In this document: positions 44,947 to 57,260 of the stretch, piece after piece
How positions within the stretch are numbered: position 1 is the stretch's first letter
Layout: every line of letters starts with the position of its first letter
DNA from: Hydrogenophaga sp. IBVHS2
Lineage (GTDB): Bacteria > Pseudomonadota > Gammaproteobacteria > Burkholderiales > Burkholderiaceae_C
DNA: 64,000 bases
Direction of reading: 5' to 3'
Assembly: GCF_002127215.1 (NCBI RefSeq)
Contig: NZ_NFUT01000007.1
Coordinates: forward strand, 1-64,000
The notes under the pieces: generated by a model
Told to the model about the DNA's origin: nothing
What the model saw: only the letters and a program-made list of their open reading frames with translations
The model's database searches: none
Program-made: the position numbers and the translations under genes

Positions 44947-46227
44947 TCAGGCCAGCGACCGCTCCAGCAACAGGGCGGCACCCAGGGCCTGGGTGTCGTT
45001 CCAGCGCGGCCCCACCACCGTCACGCCCACCGGCATGCCGTGGCTGCCGGTGCCCACCGGCACCTGCACGCAGGGCGCGCCCAGCAGCGACCACAGCCGG
45101 CTGAACACCGGGTCGCCGGTGGAGTCCAGGCCGGCAGGGGCCTCGCCCCGCGCGCTCGGCGCGATCAGCACGTCGGTCAGGCGGAACAGCGTCTCGAGCT
45201 CGGCGCGCAGCCGCACCGCCAGCTCCTGCGCTGCGAACAGGCGCTCCCGGTCCACCGCATCGCCGCCGGCCAGCACCTGGGCAAAGGCCGGGCTGAAGCC
45301 GCCGGCCTGCTCGCGCCGCTCGGCCGCAAAGGACGATCGGGCTTCGTAATTCATGATGTCGATCTGGGCCTGGGCCAGGCCCGCCCACGATTCGGGCAGC
45401 TCCACCTCCACCAGCTCGGCGCCCGCGTCCTTCAAGGCCTGGGCCGCATCGTTCCAGGCGCGGCGCGCATCGGCGTCGGCCAGTTCCCAGTGGGGTGTGC
45501 GGCACAGGCCCACGCGGGGCTTGCGGGGCACGACCGGCGTGAGATCGAGCCGGGCCAGCGCACCGATGAACAGGGCCACGTCGTCCACGCTGCGGGCGAA
45601 GCCGCCCACCGTGTCCAGACTGGGCGAGAGCGACTTCACGCCGGCCAGCGGCAGCAGGTTGTGCGTGGGCTTGTAGCCGACGATGCCGCAGAAGGCCGCC
45701 GGCCGCACGATGGAGGCGGCGGTCTGGGTGCCGAAAGCCAGCGGCACCATGTGGGCGGCCACCGCAGCGGCCGAGCCGCTGGACGAGCCGCCCGGGGTGT
45801 GCGGCGCCTGCGGCGTGCTGTGCGGGTTGCGGGTGGGGCCGGGCTTGAAGGTGGCGAATTCGGTGGTGACCGTCTTGCCCAGGATCAGTGCGCCGGCATC
45901 GCGGCAGCCGGCCACGCAGGCCGCATCCACGGCGGGGCGGTGGTGGGCATAGATGGGCGAGCCGTAGCTGGTGGGCTGGTCGGCGGTGTCCAGCAGGTCC
46001 TTCACGCCCACCGGCACGCCCGCCAGCGGGCCGCCGGGGCCGCGCCGGTCGAGCTCGCGGGCCTGCTCGAGGGCGTGGCGGCTGTCCAGGAACTGCCAGG
46101 CATGCAGTTCGGGGTCGAGCGCGGCAATGCGCTCCAGGTGCGCGCGGACCACGGCTTCGACCGTGATCTCGCGCCGGGCGACGGCTTGCGCGATCTGTCG
46201 CGCGCTGAAGGTGTGCAGAGGGCTCAT
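44947..46227 (-). CDS. Amidase-signature family amidase
   Basis: A 426-aa amidase-signature enzyme. The Ser-cisSer-Lys triad is visible: Lys76 (PVGVKDLLD), a Ser of GGSSSGS (148-150) and nucleophile Ser172 (TQTAASIVRPAAFCG). The usual TGGS/TAGS element reads TAAS here. It hydrolyses an amide bond; the substrate is unknown. No GatB/GatC is nearby, so it is not a GatA. It starts 37 bases after the second chemoreceptor gene on the same strand and may be co-transcribed with it. Confidence 0.92.
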   Translation of the reverse strand: MSPLHTFSARQIAQAVARREITVEAVVRAHLERIAALDPELHAWQFLDSRHALEQARELDRRGPGGPLAGVPVGVKDLLDTADQPTSYGSPIYAHHRPAVDAACVAGCRDAGALILGKTVTTEFATFKPGPTRNPHSTPQAPHTPGGSSSGSAAAVAAHMVPLAFGTQTAASIVRPAAFCGIVGYKPTHNLLPLAGVKSLSPSLDTVGGFARSVDDVALFIGALARLDLTPVVPRKPRVGLCRTPHWELADADARRAWNDAAQALKDAGAELVEVELPESWAGLAQAQIDIMNYEARSSFAAERREQAGGFSPAFAQVLAGGDAVDRERLFAAQELAVRLRAELETLFRLTDVLIAPSARGEAPAGLDSTGDPVFSRLWSLLGAPCVQVPVGTGSHGMPVGVTVVGPRWNDTQALGAALLLERSLA

Positions 46228-46264
46228 GGGCCGGGACGTTACCCCAGCCCCGTGAGCCCGGCAA

Positions 46265-48235
46265 TCACATGTGTGAACCCTGGATGCGGAAGCTGCCCAC
46301 CACCTCGGCCAGGCGGCGCGCCTGTTCCTTCAGGCTTTCGGCGGCGGCCGCGCTTTCCTCCACCAGGGCCGCGTTCTGCTGCGTCATCTGGTCGAGCTTG
46401 CTCACGGCGGTGTTGACCTCGGCGATGCCCTGGCTCTGCTCCTGGGCGGCCGAGCTGATCTCGCCGATGACCTGGTTGACGCGGCCCACCGAGTCCACGA
46501 TCTCGGTCATGGTGCCGCCGGCCTCGCCCACCAGGCGGGAGCCGGCTTCCACCTTGTCCACGCTGGTGGCAATGAGCTGCTTGATTTCCTTGGCGGCCTC
46601 GGCGCTGCGCTGGGCCAGGTTGCGCACCTCGCCGGCCACCACCGCAAAGCCGCGGCCCTGCTCGCCGGCCCGGGCGGCTTCCACGGCGGCGTTGAGCGCC
46701 AGGATGTTGGTCTGGAAGGCGATGCCGTCGATCACGCCGATGATGTCGCCGATGCGGCGGCTGCTGTCGTTGATGGCGTCCATGGTCTGCACCACCTGCT
46801 GCACCACCTGGCCGCCCCGGCGGGCCACATCGGCGGCCGAGCTGGAGAGCTCGCGGGCGGACCCGGCGGCATGGGTGCTCTGGGTCACCGTGCCGGTGAG
46901 CTGCTCCATGCTGGCGGCGGTCTGCTGCAGGCTGCTGGCGGTCTGTTCGGTGCGGCTGGAGAGGTCCTGGGTGCCGGTGGCGATTTCGGCCGAGGCAGTG
47001 GCGATCGATTCGGACGACTGCTTCACGCCGGCGATCACGCGGGCCAGGGCCTGGTCGGCGGTGCGCAGGTCGGCCACCAGATCGGCGAACTCGTCCTTGC
47101 TGGTGGCGGACTGCACCGTGCCGAGCTGGCCGGCGGCGATCGCCTGGGCGGCCCTGGAGGCATGGCGCATGCTGGCGGCCATGCTCAGGTAGATGCCCAC
47201 ATAGATGTAGACCGACAGCAGCACGCCGGCCAGCATGGCCAGCATCAGCAGGTTGCGCTGGGTGGTGGCCTCGGAGGCGCGGTCCTGCAGCAGCTGGTCG
47301 AGCACGGCGCGGTTGGCCTCCACCAGGGCCCAGGCGGCGTCCAGGGTGCCGGCCGAGGCCCGGGCCACGTCGGCCTGGGTCACGGCCACGGTGTCGACCT
47401 TGGTGAAGTTGGTGCGGATGTAGCCCAGCATGTCCTTGGCGCTGGCCTTGAGGGTGTCGAAGCGCTGGCCCAGGGCCTGCTGCACCACCGGGTTGGCCTT
47501 CATGGACTGGCCCAGCATGGTCTCCACCGTGCCGAAGGTGTCGTTCAGACGCGCGTCGGTCACTTCATAGAACTGCTTGTCGGCGGCCGAGACGGTGCCG
47601 CGGTTGACGTTCATGGTTGCGTAGGCCGCAATGCGCACCGCGATGCCGGCGGTGGACGGGGTGTTGTTGGCCAGCGGGTAGCCGAGGTAGAACAGGTCGG
47701 CTTCCGGGTCCTGCGCCAGGCCGGACGCGTTGCCCATGTCGCGCATGAAGGCGTAGAGGCGGCCGTACTCGGGGGCATGGGCGGCAAAGGCCTTGGCCGG
47801 GAACTCGGCGTCCATGGGCAGGGCGGCCACATTGGCCTGCAGGTCGGTCCAGCCCTTGCGCAGGCCGGCCAGTCCGGTGCTCATGTCGAAATGGGGCTTG
47901 GCCTGCGCCACGCTGGCTTCGATGCGTTCGAGCTGCTGGTTGACCGCGGCCGACTGCTTCTTGAACGCCTCCAGCGCGGCCGGGTCGCCCGGCGTGCCGG
48001 TGATGGCCACGCGGCGGCTCTCGATCAGCACCTTGTTCCATTCCACCAGCTCGCCCATGAGGGCGGTGGCCACGCGCTTGGACTCCAGGGCGTGCACGCG
48101 TTCGTTGAGGTCTTGCACCGCCGCAAAGCCCAGGGCCAGCAGCAGGATGAGGGTGGGGATGCCGGCCAGCAGGAATTTCGGGCCGAGTCGCAGGCGCGCC
48201 ATGAGGGCGGCTGCCGGGGCGAAGAGGGTGTTCAT
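46265..48235 (-). CDS. Methyl-accepting chemotaxis protein with large sensor domain
   Basis: A 656-aa chemoreceptor. ATG at 48235 ([12 protein letters not shown]) is preferred over 48301. It has TM1 (about residues 20-40), an unusually large periplasmic domain of about 270 residues rich in helices (about 41-310, [20 protein letters not shown] and later), TM2 (about 318-340), a degenerate HAMP, and the signalling domain with the conserved tip ([19 protein letters not shown]). The sensor domain has no family I recognise. The amidase gene follows 37 bases later, so the ligand might be related to an amide or its product. Confidence 0.93.
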   Translation of the reverse strand: MNTLFAPAAALMARLRLGPKFLLAGIPTLILLLALGFAAVQDLNERVHALESKRVATALMGELVEWNKVLIESRRVAITGTPGDPAALEAFKKQSAAVNQQLERIEASVAQAKPHFDMSTGLAGLRKGWTDLQANVAALPMDAEFPAKAFAAHAPEYGRLYAFMRDMGNASGLAQDPEADLFYLGYPLANNTPSTAGIAVRIAAYATMNVNRGTVSAADKQFYEVTDARLNDTFGTVETMLGQSMKANPVVQQALGQRFDTLKASAKDMLGYIRTNFTKVDTVAVTQADVARASAGTLDAAWALVEANRAVLDQLLQDRASEATTQRNLLMLAMLAGVLLSVYIYVGIYLSMAASMRHASRAAQAIAAGQLGTVQSATSKDEFADLVADLRTADQALARVIAGVKQSSESIATASAEIATGTQDLSSRTEQTASSLQQTAASMEQLTGTVTQSTHAAGSARELSSSAADVARRGGQVVQQVVQTMDAINDSSRRIGDIIGVIDGIAFQTNILALNAAVEAARAGEQGRGFAVVAGEVRNLAQRSAEAAKEIKQLIATSVDKVEAGSRLVGEAGGTMTEIVDSVGRVNQVIGEISSAAQEQSQGIAEVNTAVSKLDQMTQQNAALVEESAAAAESLKEQARRLAEVVGSFRIQGSHM

Positions 48236-48356
48236 GAAGGGCAGTGGCGTTGTGTGACAGAAGGTCGACGCTCTGGGGTCGTCTCCTGTGCATTTCGACA
48301 CATTCCTCCCGAACTGAAGCCCGGAAGAGGGGCGCAGATCCGCCCCTGCTGCGGCT

Positions 48357-48776
48357 TTACCAGCTGCCCACGTTGGGCATGTCGGTCCAGGGGGCCTTCG
48401 GCGGCAGCGGATCGCCCCGCTGCAGCAGTTCGATGGAGATGTTGTCCGGCGAACGCACGAAGGCCATGTAGCCGTCGCGCGGCGGGCGGTTGATGGTCAC
48501 GCCGTGGGCCTGCAGCCGCTCGCAGGTGGCATAGATGTCGTCCACCGCGTAGGCCAGGTGACCGAAGTTGCGGCCACCGGTGTAGGTCTCGGGGTCCCAG
48601 TTCCAGGTGAGTTCCACCTGGGCCTGGGTGTCGCCGGGCGCGGCCAGAAAGGCCAGGGTGAAGCGGCCCTGGGAGACCTCGCGCACGCGCAGCACCTCCA
48701 GGCCCAGGGCGTCGCGGTAAAACTTGAGGGAGGCTTCCAGGTCGGTCACGCGGACCATCGTGTGCAGGTATTTCAT
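48357..48776 (-). CDS. gloA: Glyoxalase I (lactoylglutathione lyase)
   Basis: A 139-aa glyoxalase I. The four metal ligands are seen as His5, Glu55 (QVELTWNW), His73 (FGHLAYAV) and Glu116 (ISIELLQR), near the E. coli GlxI positions (5, 56, 74, 122). It converts the hemithioacetal of methylglyoxal and glutathione to lactoylglutathione. The start at ATG 48776 is where homology begins; the much longer frame opening at 51749 is a shadow of the kinase gene. It lies 11 bases after the kinase stop on the same strand, third in the operon. Confidence 0.93.
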   Translation of the reverse strand: MKYLHTMVRVTDLEASLKFYRDALGLEVLRVREVSQGRFTLAFLAAPGDTQAQVELTWNWDPETYTGGRNFGHLAYAVDDIYATCERLQAHGVTINRPPRDGYMAFVRSPDNISIELLQRGDPLPPKAPWTDMPNVGSW

Positions 48777-48787
48777 GGCAGGAATCG

Positions 48788-52123
<3,336 letters not shown>

Positions 52124-52130
52124 GGCGGCC

Positions 52131-53114
52131 TCACTTCACCATGGACACGGCGCGCGGTTCCAGCTGGCGCAGGGGTCGGGCACGGATCACATCCAGGTAA
52201 TCGGGCGGCTCGACCAGGGTGGACAGACCCGAGCGCATGGCCCAGCGGGACTCGGTCTCCAGCGTGCCGAGCAGGCTCTGGTCGAGTCGCAGGCGGAAGT
52301 CGAACTCGCGCAGCAGGACGGCCACCCGTTCGACCGGGGTGCCCAGCACGCGGGCCGCCAGCGTGTAGGCCTCGCCAGGTTCGTTGCGCATCATCTGGGC
52401 CACTTGCTGCAGGGCACGCAGCACCTTGATCAGCTGGGCATCGCTCAGGCCGGGGCGGGCCACCAGGTTCATGGTGAGCGTGTAGATGGGCGGGATGTCC
52501 AGCACCTTGCCCCGGGGTCCCAGCGCCTCCAGGGCCTGTGCGCCGAAGGGATGGTAGAGGCCGGCGGCATCGACCTCGCCCCTGAGCAGGGCGTCGATCG
52601 GCCGCACCGGGTCGAGCTTGACCAGGGTCACGTCCTTGGGGGCGAGCCCGTGGTAGCTCAGGAAGGTCTCGGTGTAGAAGTGGCTGCTGGTGCCGGCCAG
52701 GTAGCCGATCCGCCGTCCCCTGAGGTCGCTGCCCTGCACGATCCCGCGGTCGGTGCGGGCCACCAGCGAGTTGCTCCGCCGCGAACTGGCCACGGTGGCG
52801 ATCAGCTCCAGCTTGTGGCCGGCGTGCAGGGCCAGCACCAGGCTGGTGTCGGAGGCGATGGTGACGTCGGCCTGCCCGGCAACGATGCGGGCGATGCAGT
52901 CCTTGCCGTTGATGCAGCCCACCACCTCCACCGGCTGCCCTTCGGCATCGAAATAGCCTTCGGCCGCTGCCAGCAGGCCGATGGACATGCTGGGCAGCCC
53001 GGCCGAGGCCAGGCGCAGGGGCGGCGAAGCGGGGGATTCGGCCCGTGCGGGGCTGGCCAGCAGGCAGGCGATCAGGGTCAGGCCCGAGAGGGCGGCGCGG
53101 ATGGGATGTTTCAA
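52131..53114 (-). CDS. NMT1/SsuA-type periplasmic binding protein, probable sensory partner of the kinase
   Basis: A 327-aa exported protein (signal peptide about residues 1-25, ending PARAES) with the NMT1/THI5-like fold of ABC substrate-binding proteins: LRLASAGLPSMSIGLLAAAEGYFDAEG, then DVTIASDTSLVLALHAG and DLRGRRIGYLAGTSSHFY. Relatives bind sulfonates, nitrate, taurine or pyrimidine precursors. A Cys pair (GCINGKDCIA) is notable. No ABC permease or ATPase is beside it; it is first in an operon with the hybrid kinase, so sensing rather than uptake is likely. The ligand is unknown. Confidence 0.86.
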   Translation of the reverse strand: MKHPIRAALSGLTLIACLLASPARAESPASPPLRLASAGLPSMSIGLLAAAEGYFDAEGQPVEVVGCINGKDCIARIVAGQADVTIASDTSLVLALHAGHKLELIATVASSRRSNSLVARTDRGIVQGSDLRGRRIGYLAGTSSHFYTETFLSYHGLAPKDVTLVKLDPVRPIDALLRGEVDAAGLYHPFGAQALEALGPRGKVLDIPPIYTLTMNLVARPGLSDAQLIKVLRALQQVAQMMRNEPGEAYTLAARVLGTPVERVAVLLREFDFRLRLDQSLLGTLETESRWAMRSGLSTLVEPPDYLDVIRARPLRQLEPRAVSMVK

Positions 53115-53221
53115 GGGCGACTCGGTATCACTGGGCTCGGCCTGTGTCGGGACCGCGTCCGGATTATTGGCCGCATCCCGGCGTGCCGGACTCGGTGTTT
53201 TCCGGCATGCGGCACCGGTTT

Positions 53222-54118
53222 TCAGCCCGGGAGGGCGCAGCGCGCGGCCGCCAGGTCCCAGCCGGCCCAGCCACAGCTCTTGAAAAACACCGGTCCCGCC
53301 GCCGGCCGCGGCCGCCGCCCGGCCACCACGTCGGCCAGGGTCGCCAGGCCGGGCACGTCGATGCCGGCCTGCAGCAGATCGCCGGCTTCATGGTCGGCGT
53401 CGCGGGTGTCCACCACCACCGTGCCGCGGGCCGCCAGATGCCGCACCACCGCCGGCGCCCACTCCACCATGCGGGGGGTGAAGGCGCCCACGGCCGCCAC
53501 GAAGGCATCGTCGCGCGGTTGCCCGTGCAGGCAGACGGCCTGCGCCGGCGTGCAGCTCACCACCAGCGGGCAGTCGGCCAGCGCGGTGTGCGGGTCGTCC
53601 ACCCGCCGTGCCGCCAGACCGCGACCGCGTGCATGCTGCACCAGCGCCTCGGCACTGGCGGCACTGCGGGAGGCCACCACCACCTCGCGCAGGCCCAGGC
53701 CGTCGGCGAAGGCGTCCAGGTGCGATCGGCCCTGCACCCCGGCGCCCACGATCAGCAGCGGGCCGTCGGTGCGCGGGGCCAGCCGCTGCGCGGCCAGCAG
53801 GCTCACGGCGGCCGTGCGGCGTGCGGTGACCGTGGGTCCGTCGAGCAGGCCGACCCGGCGGCCGTCGACCGCGTCGAACACCACGATGTCGCCCTGGATG
53901 GCGGGCAGCCCGCGTGCCGCGTTGTCGGGCACGAAGGTGATGAGCTTGGTGATGGCCAGACGGGCATCGTGGGCCGGCATCACGAACAGGCTGCCGCCGG
54001 CGGGCAGCGGCTGCACCAGGCGCGGCGGCACCCGCACCTGCGGGTCGGCCAGCAGCGCCGCGACGGCATCGGCCAGGCGGGGGTAGGGCAGGGCTCGGGC
54101 GGTGGCTTCAGGGTTCAT
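53222..54118 (-). CDS. Ornithine cyclodeaminase/mu-crystallin family enzyme
   Basis: A 298-aa NAD(P)-dependent enzyme. The N-terminal half has ARLAITKLITFVPDNAARGLPAIQGDIVVFDAVDG with the substrate-binding Lys, and the Rossmann half has LLIVGAGVQGRSHLDAF. It is closest in style to delta-1-pyrroline-2-carboxylate/piperideine-2-carboxylate reductases (imino-acid reductases) of this family, although ornithine cyclodeaminase or alanine dehydrogenase activity cannot be excluded. It is monocistronic and diverges from the sorbosone-dehydrogenase-like gene. Confidence 0.85.
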   Translation of the reverse strand: MNPEATARALPYPRLADAVAALLADPQVRVPPRLVQPLPAGGSLFVMPAHDARLAITKLITFVPDNAARGLPAIQGDIVVFDAVDGRRVGLLDGPTVTARRTAAVSLLAAQRLAPRTDGPLLIVGAGVQGRSHLDAFADGLGLREVVVASRSAASAEALVQHARGRGLAARRVDDPHTALADCPLVVSCTPAQAVCLHGQPRDDAFVAAVGAFTPRMVEWAPAVVRHLAARGTVVVDTRDADHEAGDLLQAGIDVPGLATLADVVAGRRPRPAAGPVFFKSCGWAGWDLAAARCALPG

Positions 54119-54158
54119 GGGGTGTGGAGAAGGGCTTGTTGTAAGGGGCTACCTACGC

Positions 54159-54178
54159 CCGGTCGCGGCGGCGACCGG
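54159..54178. promoter_or_regulatory. GC-rich dyad in a divergent promoter region
   Basis: CCGGTCGC and GCGACCGG form a perfect 8-bp inverted repeat with a 4-base loop, 40 bases upstream of the cyclodeaminase-family start and about 107 bases before the sorbosone-dehydrogenase-like start. It may be an operator or a leader hairpin. No matching regulator is nearby. Confidence 0.35.
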
Positions 54179-54284
54179 AACCTCTGGAAAACCCTCGGTC
54201 ATCGTACTTGTTGGGGTATTCGCCGGCCCCCAGAATGGGCCTCCCGACATCTTTCGGGACAGCCCAACAGAGAAGAGGAGACAC

Positions 54285-55562
54285 ATGAAGATCAACCGAC
54301 TGCTTGCCGCCCTGATGATCGCCGGTGTGGCCACCGGCGCCCTGGCCCAGGCCGGCAAGGACAACCTGTCCACCCTGAAGCAGATGAAGGTCTCGGGCGT
54401 GGATCTGAACATCCCGCCGGTGCCCCAGGAGGGCAAGAATGCCGAGGCCATCAAGGCCAACCTCAAGAACATCAAGATGCCCCCGGGCTTCAAGATCGAG
54501 CTTTATGCCGTGGTGCCCGATGCGCGTCACATGGCGGTCGCACCCAGCACCAACATGCTGTTCGTGGGCACCCGCAAGACCCGCGTCTGGGCGGTGACCG
54601 ACCGCAACGGCGACGGCACGGCCGACGAGGTCAAGCCGTTCGCGCCGTCGCTGAACTTCAAGGTGCCCAACGGCGTGTGCTGGACCAAGGACGGCTTCCT
54701 GGTGGTGGTGGAGCACAACCGGGTGCTCAACTTCCCGGCCGCCGAGTTCTTCTATGAAGGCCCGGACGTGGCCGTGATCGAGGTGGTGCCCCAGGGCGGC
54801 CTGATCCCGGTGGAGGAGGAGTCCTTCAACCACGGCGCCCGCACCTGCCGCGTGGCCGACGACGGCACCCTCTACATCACCCTGGGTCAGCCCTACAACG
54901 TGCAGCCGGCCGGCAAGGTCGACCTGTACGACCGGATCGGCATCGGCGGCATCGTGCGCATGAACGCCTTCGACGGCTCCAAGCGCGAGGTGTATGCCCG
55001 CGGCATGCGCAACTCGGTGGGCATGGACATCAACCCCAAGGACAAGACGGTGTGGTGGACCGACAACCAGACCGACGGCCTGGGTGACGATGTGCCCCCC
55101 GGCGAGCTCAACCGCAGCACCAAGGCGGGCGAGCACTTCGGCTACCCGTACTGGAACGGCAAGTTCAAGGTGGCCGGCACGGCGGCAGCGCCCGACCTGA
55201 AGGACATGAAGGAGCCGGCCAAGGCGGTGTTCCCGCAGGTCGAGTTCCCGGCCCACCAGGCGCAGCTGGGCATGACGTTCTACAACGGCAAGCAGTTCCC
55301 GGCCAAGTACCAGGGCGGCATCTTCGTGGCCTCGCACGGCTCGTGGAACCGCAGCCAGGCCACCGGCGCGCTGATCAACTTCATTCCGCTCAACGCCAAC
55401 GGCACGGCCGGCAAGTCCGAGGTGTTTGCCGAGGGCTGGCTGGACGGCAACGGCGTCTACAAAGGCCGCCCGGTGGACGTGGCGCCCATGAAGGACGGCT
55501 CGCTGCTGATCTCCGACGACTATGTCGGCGCGATCTACCGCGTGACCTACGTCGGCAACTGA
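54285..55562 (+). CDS. Exported PQQ-dependent sugar (L-sorbosone) dehydrogenase-like protein
   Basis: A 425-aa exported protein with a signal peptide (about residues 1-22, ending ALAQ) and a beta-propeller of the sGDH/L-sorbosone dehydrogenase family (PPGFKIELYAVVPDARHMAVAP, FNHGARTCRVADDGTLYITLGQPYN, ARGMRNSVGMDINPKDKTVWWTDNQTDGLGDDVPPGELNR-like segments, residues about 245-285, and GSWNRSQATG). The Arg/Asn and Asp/Trp residues in these blades fit PQQ and Ca binding. It oxidises a sugar or alcohol in the periplasm. AAGAGGAG precedes ATG 54285. A cytochrome c gene follows, a likely electron acceptor, although a terminator intervenes. Confidence 0.87.
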   Translation: MKINRLLAALMIAGVATGALAQAGKDNLSTLKQMKVSGVDLNIPPVPQEGKNAEAIKANLKNIKMPPGFKIELYAVVPDARHMAVAPSTNMLFVGTRKTRVWAVTDRNGDGTADEVKPFAPSLNFKVPNGVCWTKDGFLVVVEHNRVLNFPAAEFFYEGPDVAVIEVVPQGGLIPVEEESFNHGARTCRVADDGTLYITLGQPYNVQPAGKVDLYDRIGIGGIVRMNAFDGSKREVYARGMRNSVGMDINPKDKTVWWTDNQTDGLGDDVPPGELNRSTKAGEHFGYPYWNGKFKVAGTAAAPDLKDMKEPAKAVFPQVEFPAHQAQLGMTFYNGKQFPAKYQGGIFVASHGSWNRSQATGALINFIPLNANGTAGKSEVFAEGWLDGNGVYKGRPVDVAPMKDGSLLISDDYVGAIYRVTYVGN

Positions 55563-55579
55563 CCCGGCCCGCCCCGATC

Positions 55580-55612
55580 GCAGGAGGCCCTCCGGGGCCT
55601 TCTGCGTTTTTC
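55580..55612 (+). terminator. Rho-independent terminator after the dehydrogenase gene
   Basis: GCAGGAGGCC pairs with GGCCTTCTGC (one G-T pair) around a short loop, followed by GTTTTT. It starts 17 bases after the stop codon and lies directly before a poly-C tract and the cytochrome gene, so the two genes are only partly co-transcribed, or the cytochrome has its own promoter. Confidence 0.8.
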
Positions 55613-55614
55613 AA

Positions 55615-55625
55615 CCCCCCCCCCC
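55615..55625 (+). repeat. Eleven-C homopolymer in the cytochrome c leader
   Basis: Eleven consecutive C residues lie between the terminator and the cytochrome c start at 55644. Tracts of this length slip during replication. Here it lies 18 bases upstream of the ATG, in the place of a leader or promoter spacer. It could also contain a length error from sequencing. Confidence 0.7.
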
Positions 55626-55643
55626 ACTTTTCGGGTTTCTTCC

Positions 55644-55967
55644 ATGCGCCACCTTTCCCTTCTTGCAGCGCTGGCCCTGGCGGCCGGCTTCACGGCCGGC
55701 GCCCAGGCCGCCGACGTCAAGGCCGGCCAGATCCGCTCGGCCGCCTGCGCCGTCTGCCACGGCCCGCAGGGACTGTCCATGCAGCCGGCCGTGCCGCACC
55801 TGGCCGGCCAGCCCGAGATCTACCTGATCGAGCAGCTCAAGGCCTACCGCAGCGGCAAGCGCGCCAACGAGGTCATGGGCGTGATTGCCAAGCCGCTGAC
55901 CGACGCCGAGATCGAGAACCTGGCCGCCTGGTACTCGTCCATCACGCTGCGGGTCGAGATGCCCTGA
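55644..55967 (+). CDS. Periplasmic class I cytochrome c
   Basis: A 107-aa cytochrome c with a signal peptide (about residues 1-23, ending AQAAD) and one heme site, C35-A-V-C38-H39. PHLAGQPEIYLIEQLKAYRSGKR and a Met near residue 79 (NEVMGVIAKPL) give the expected distal ligand; this is the cytochrome c4/c553 half-domain type. It probably carries electrons from the dehydrogenase encoded upstream or from other periplasmic enzymes to the oxidase. It has no close downstream partner. Confidence 0.92.
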   Translation: MRHLSLLAALALAAGFTAGAQAADVKAGQIRSAACAVCHGPQGLSMQPAVPHLAGQPEIYLIEQLKAYRSGKRANEVMGVIAKPLTDAEIENLAAWYSSITLRVEMP

Positions 55968-55996
55968 GATCGGCCAGCGTGGCCGTCCGGCCGATC
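55968..55996 (+). terminator. Hairpin after the cytochrome c gene
   Basis: GATCGGCC (55968-55975) and GGCCGATC (55989-55996) form a perfect 8-bp stem with a 13-base loop, beginning at the base after the stop codon. There is no T run, so it may be a weak terminator or a 3' stabiliser. Confidence 0.45.
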
Positions 55997-56110
55997 AGCG
56001 GTCGGCAGTGATGATCCAACGATGACGAACCGGTCGGATCGCCCGATAGCATTCGTGATTTACCCTGTCCGGTATTCCACCGACCGTTTCCGACCGAACG
56101 CCCGCCGCCC

Positions 56111-57259
56111 ATGAAATCCGTCACGCCCACGCTCAACCGCCGCCGTTTCACCGCCCTGGTGGCCGGCACCGCCCTCACCGGTGCGCCCCTGGTCCAGGCC
56201 CAGTCGGGCAGCCGCATCGTGCTGGGCCAGTCGGCCGCGCTCACCGGCGCGGCGGCCCAGCTGGGGGTGCAGTTCCACGCCGGGGCCAAGCTGCATTTCG
56301 ATGCGGTCAATGCGGCCGGTGGCGTCAACGGGCAGCGCATCGAGATCGTCAACCTGGACGACGGCTACGAGCCCGACCGCTGCGCCGAGAACACCCGCAA
56401 GCTGATCAAGGACGACGTGTTCGCCCTGTTCGGCTACATCGGCACGCCCACCAGCCTGGCCGCGCTGCCGCTGGCCATCCAGGCCCAGACGCCCTTCATC
56501 GCTCCCTTCACCGGGGCCATGGGCCTGCGCCAGCCGTTCAACAAGCTGGTGTTCCACCTGCGCGCCTCCTACAACGACGAGACCGCCCTCATCGTTCGCC
56601 AGCTCACCAACCTGGGCCTGAACAAGATCGCGGTGTTCCACCAGAACGACAGCTACGGCAAGGCCGGCCTGGATGGTGTCACCGCCGCCCTGGCCACGCG
56701 CAACCTCAAGCCGGTGGCCACCGCCACGGTCGAGCGCAACTCGGTCGACGTGGCCCAGGCCGTGGCCACCATCAACGCCGCCAAGCCCGACGCGGTGGTG
56801 CAGATCAGTGCCTACAAGTCGTGCGCGGCCTACATCCGTGCGGCCAAGGCCGCCGGTTACGGCGGCACCTTCTACAACGTGTCCTTCGTGGGCACCCAGG
56901 CGCTGGCCGACGAGCTCGGCAAGGACGGCGCCGGCGTGGTCGTGTCGCAGGTGGTGCCCAACCCGTTCAGCACCACCCGTCCCATCACCCGCGAGTTCCT
57001 GGACGTGATCGCCAAAGGCGGCAACAAGGTCCAGCCCAACTTCTCCAGCATGGAGGGCTTCATGGCCGCCCGCATGGTGACCGAAGGCATCCGGCGCGCC
57101 GGTGGCCGCGTGACGCGCGACAGCTTCATCGGCGGGCTGGAGGCCATCGGCGACATGTCCATGGGCGGCTTCAACCTGTCGCTGTCGTCCACCGACCATG
57201 TGGCCTCCAGCTTCGCCGAGCTGTCCATGCTCACCGGCGACGGCAAGGTCCGCACCTGA
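56111..57259 (+). CDS. LivK-type ABC branched-chain amino acid/amide-binding protein
   Basis: A 382-aa exported protein with a Tat-like leader (LNRRRFTALVAG, signal to about residue 31) and the periplasmic type I fold of Leu/Ile/Val-binding proteins: IVLGQSAALTGAAAQLGVQFHAGAKLHFDAVNAAGGVNG, NDSYGKAGLDGV, and AKPDAVVQISAYKSCAAYIRAAK. No permease or ATPase of the Liv system is nearby, so it is an orphan binding protein that may share a transporter or serve a sensor. The ligand is unknown. Confidence 0.9.
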   Translation: MKSVTPTLNRRRFTALVAGTALTGAPLVQAQSGSRIVLGQSAALTGAAAQLGVQFHAGAKLHFDAVNAAGGVNGQRIEIVNLDDGYEPDRCAENTRKLIKDDVFALFGYIGTPTSLAALPLAIQAQTPFIAPFTGAMGLRQPFNKLVFHLRASYNDETALIVRQLTNLGLNKIAVFHQNDSYGKAGLDGVTAALATRNLKPVATATVERNSVDVAQAVATINAAKPDAVVQISAYKSCAAYIRAAKAAGYGGTFYNVSFVGTQALADELGKDGAGVVVSQVVPNPFSTTRPITREFLDVIAKGGNKVQPNFSSMEGFMAARMVTEGIRRAGGRVTRDSFIGGLEAIGDMSMGGFNLSLSSTDHVASSFAELSMLTGDGKVRT

Positions 57260-57260
57260 C

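Noticed and set aside
53222..54118. Specific call of ornithine cyclodeaminase
   Set aside because: The family includes imino-acid reductases and alanine dehydrogenases; sequence alone does not separate them.
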